Shown: one piece after another, positions 6,641-7,797 of the stretch
Layout: each line of letters begins with the position of its first letter
How positions within the stretch are numbered: the stretch's first letter is position 1
NCBI GenBank assembly: GCA_017504325.1
Contig: JAFVRL010000022.1
Span: forward strand, 1-7,797
Reading direction: 5' to 3'
Source: Lentisphaeria bacterium
Lineage (GTDB): Bacteria; Verrucomicrobiota; Lentisphaeria; Victivallales; UBA1829
DNA length: 7,797 bases
Program-made: the position numbers and the translations under genes
Notes under the pieces: model-generated
Told to the model about the DNA's origin: nothing
Databases searched by the model: none
Seen by the model: only the letters and a program-made list of their open reading frames with translations

Positions 6641-7534
6641 ATGGAAACGGCATTTCTGCCCCAATGGTTTATTCCCATATTGCTTTCAGCTTTTTCCCTG
6701 GGGTTTTATGATATATGTAAAAAACATGCGGTCAGAGATAATTCTGTTATGCCGGTACTCTTTTTTGCCACTCTTTCCGGATCGCTTTTTTATATCATCG
6801 TTTCTGCCTGTCTGGGGACTCTCGTTTCTTCCTTTGTGTGTACTCTGCCCCAGTTTCTGTATGTTTTCCTCAAAACCCTGATCGTATCGGCAAGCTGGAT
6901 ATTGGGGTATTATGCGGTAAGGGAACTGCCCATTTCCATTTCTGCCCCCATACGGGCAAGTGCCCCTTTGTGGACGTTTATCGGAGGTCTTGTCCTGTAC
7001 AGCGAGATCCCCACTCTTTTCCAGGCTCTTGCCATGCTTTTTATTTTTGCCGGATATTATGCCTTTTCCGTCCTTGGAAAACTGGAAGGATTTTCTTTCC
7101 GGCATAAAGGGATGCTTCTTATTATGGGATGTACGCTTCTGGGGGCGGCTTCCGCCCTTTATGACAAATATCTTCTGAATGTGCTTCAGATCCCCAGGGG
7201 GATGCTTCAGCTTTATTTTTCCATTGATCTTGTTTTTGTGTTGGGTGCGGCATTCCTCATACGGAAATTCTGCTTCAAAAAGGGGTGTGCTTATGAGTGG
7301 AGTTGGTCGGTGCCTCTGACCGGAATATTGCTTATAGCTGCTGATTTTCTCTATTTCTATGCTGTCAGCATACCGGATACCCATATATCCATTCTCTCCC
7401 TTGTCCGCAGAAGCAGCTGTGTTCTTACCTTTGTCATCGGGGCAAGATATTTCAAAGATCAGCATGTATGGAAAAAAGCTCTGGCATTGGCATGTATCCT
7501 TACCGGTATCGTGATCCTTGCCCTGGCAAAATAA
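6641..7534 (+). CDS. EamA-family (DMT superfamily) membrane transporter
   Basis: A 297-residue, very hydrophobic protein with about ten predicted membrane helices arranged as two repeated halves (about 8-143 and 157-296), the layout of the EamA branch of the drug/metabolite transporter superfamily. The end of each half shows the family pattern. The first has A-P-L-W-T-F-I-G-G, then Y-S-E-I-P and a closing helix. The second has L-V-R-R-S-S-C-V-L-T-F-V-I-G-A, then a charged K-D-Q-H-V-W-K-K turn and the closing helix ending A-L-A-K. Members export amino acids, nucleobases or other metabolites, but the substrate cannot be read from sequence. The start is supported by AAAGGAG seven bases upstream. 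It has its own promoter overlapping the xseA stop and a terminator right after its TAA, so it may form a single-gene unit, with some read-through from xseA possible. Confidence 0.85.
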   Translation: METAFLPQWFIPILLSAFSLGFYDICKKHAVRDNSVMPVLFFATLSGSLFYIIVSACLGTLVSSFVCTLPQFLYVFLKTLIVSASWILGYYAVRELPISISAPIRASAPLWTFIGGLVLYSEIPTLFQALAMLFIFAGYYAFSVLGKLEGFSFRHKGMLLIMGCTLLGAASALYDKYLLNVLQIPRGMLQLYFSIDLVFVLGAAFLIRKFCFKKGCAYEWSWSVPLTGILLIAADFLYFYAVSIPDTHISILSLVRRSSCVLTFVIGARYFKDQHVWKKALALACILTGIVILALAK

Positions 7535-7535
7535 T

Positions 7536-7586
7536 AAAAAAGGCGGTGCAGCAAAAGAAAATCTTTTTCGTCAGCCCCTTTTTTTT
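7536..7586 (+). terminator. Intrinsic terminator after the EamA gene (imperfect stem)
   Basis: Starts one base after the TAA. AAAAAAGG (7536-7543) can pair with CCTTTTTT (7577-7584), and an inner AAAAGA-AAA-TCTTTT hairpin closes the top, with an imperfect GC-containing middle. A run of eight T follows the GC part (7579-7586). The A-tract and T-tract symmetry would let it work in both directions. Confidence 0.6.
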
Positions 7587-7613
7587 GAAAAAATTATAAA
7601 TTATTAAATTATT

Positions 7614-7697
7614 CCGGATGAATTTCAATATCCGGTATAAACAGTGCTGAAGGCACAAAAGATATTATGAGAGACACAAGAGGTCTCTCATTTTTTT
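7614..7697 (+). ncRNA. Candidate short structured RNA between two terminators
   Basis: Three hairpins lie in a row. CCGGAT/ATCCGG (7614-7619 with 7630-7635) encloses a 10-base loop. GTGC/GCAC (7644-7647 with 7653-7656) encloses a 5-base TGAAG loop. The 9-bp terminator stem at 7667-7691 ends in a T-run. Upstream is a very AT-rich stretch (7586-7613) with a possible TTGAAA (7585-7590), 16-bp spacer and AATTAT (7607-7612), a weak promoter at best. The alternative is simply a second, backup terminator for the EamA transcript. It resembles no riboswitch or sRNA family I know. Confidence 0.3.
7667..7697 (+). terminator. Strong intrinsic terminator with perfect 9-bp stem
   Basis: ATGAGAGAC (7667-7675) and GTCTCTCAT (7683-7691) form a perfect 9-bp stem around the 7-base loop ACAAGAG. 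A T-run follows (7691-7697, its first base being the last of the stem). The reverse strand has only a weak T-tract, so it acts mainly on plus-strand transcripts. Confidence 0.8.
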
Positions 7698-7718
7698 GCA
7701 CTGAAAACAAAAAGTGGT

Positions 7719-7747
7719 TTGCCTCTTGATAAAAACGGATTTATGTT
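7719..7747 (+). promoter_or_regulatory. Promoter-like site for the gene beyond the window
   Basis: TTGCCT (7719-7724), a 17-bp spacer and TATGTT (7742-7747), each with four of six consensus matches. Transcription would begin near 7754, about 45 bases or more before a start codon that must lie past 7797. It follows directly after the strong terminator, as expected for a new transcription unit. Confidence 0.45.
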
Positions 7748-7752
7748 AATCC
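7737..7752. repeat. Inverted repeat GGATT-N6-AATCC centred on the -10 box
   Basis: GGATT (7737-7741) and AATCC (7748-7752) flank six bases that are exactly the predicted -10 hexamer TATGTT. The placement fits an operator where a dimeric repressor would block polymerase. With 5-bp arms it could also occur by chance. Confidence 0.35.
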
Positions 7753-7761
7753 AAGAACAAC

Positions 7762-7781
7762 GAAGTCGCATAGTGCGCTTC
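7762..7781 (+). promoter_or_regulatory. Hairpin in the predicted leader of the next gene
   Basis: GAAG (7762-7765) pairs with CTTC (7778-7781), and CGCA (7767-7770) with TGCG (7774-7777). T7766 is bulged out and the loop is TAG. The 8-bp stem lies eight bases upstream of the Shine-Dalgarno and could stabilise the leader or affect translation. It is too small for any known riboswitch. Confidence 0.4.
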
Positions 7782-7788
7782 AAAAATC

Positions 7789-7794
7789 AGGAGG
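7789..7794 (+). promoter_or_regulatory. Shine-Dalgarno of a gene starting just past the window
   Basis: AGGAGG, a perfect anti-16S match, followed by ACA at the window end. No start codon is visible, so the gene should begin within a few bases after 7797. Confidence 0.6.
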
Positions 7795-7797
7795 ACA

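Noticed and set aside
7535..7797. Known riboswitch, T-box, tRNA or CRISPR repeat in the 3' intergenic region
   Set aside because: I found no T-box TGG-ACC core, no conserved riboswitch cores known to me, no cloverleaf and no repeated unit. The hairpins are too small for a known aptamer.

Overview
The window looks like ordinary chromosome from a Gram-negative-type bacterium, most likely from the Lentisphaerota (Victivallales) or a nearby PVC lineage. This is an inference. It rests mainly on the large secreted DUF4838 protein, a family I recall as strongly expanded in that group, together with moderate GC, dense AAGGAGG-type ribosome binding sites and sigma70-like promoters. No 16S or other phylogenetic marker is present to test it.

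Layout. Positions 1-1706 are a minus-strand pair: a short, cysteine-rich NifX/NifB-type (dinitrogenase FeMo-cofactor family) protein, followed 55 bp downstream by a CapA-family metallophosphatase-like protein whose 3' end leaves the window. A divergent intergenic region (1707-1877) carries one good promoter in each direction. Positions 1878-6581 are a plus-strand cluster with short gaps (18 and 27 bp): a secreted 896-residue DUF4838 protein with a GH67-N-like front and a CBM9-like back, a site-2-protease-like M50 membrane peptidase, and XseA, the exonuclease VII large subunit. A further promoter overlaps the xseA stop codon and drives an EamA-family (DMT) transporter at 6641-7534.

The last 263 bp (7535-7797) contain no gene but are full of structure: two intrinsic terminators in tandem, two small hairpins between them that may belong to a short RNA, then a promoter-like site whose -10 hexamer is exactly the centre of an inverted repeat, a 5'-UTR hairpin and a strong Shine-Dalgarno sequence for a gene that starts just beyond the window.

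The genes do not form one obvious pathway. The DUF4838 protein probably acts on or binds polysaccharide outside the cytoplasm. M50 and XseA look like housekeeping functions that share its transcript. I see no CRISPR array, insertion sequence, tRNA, rRNA or phage gene. The most useful leads are the structured 3' region, the cysteine-rich NifX-like protein paired with CapA, and a clamp-binding-like tail on XseA.
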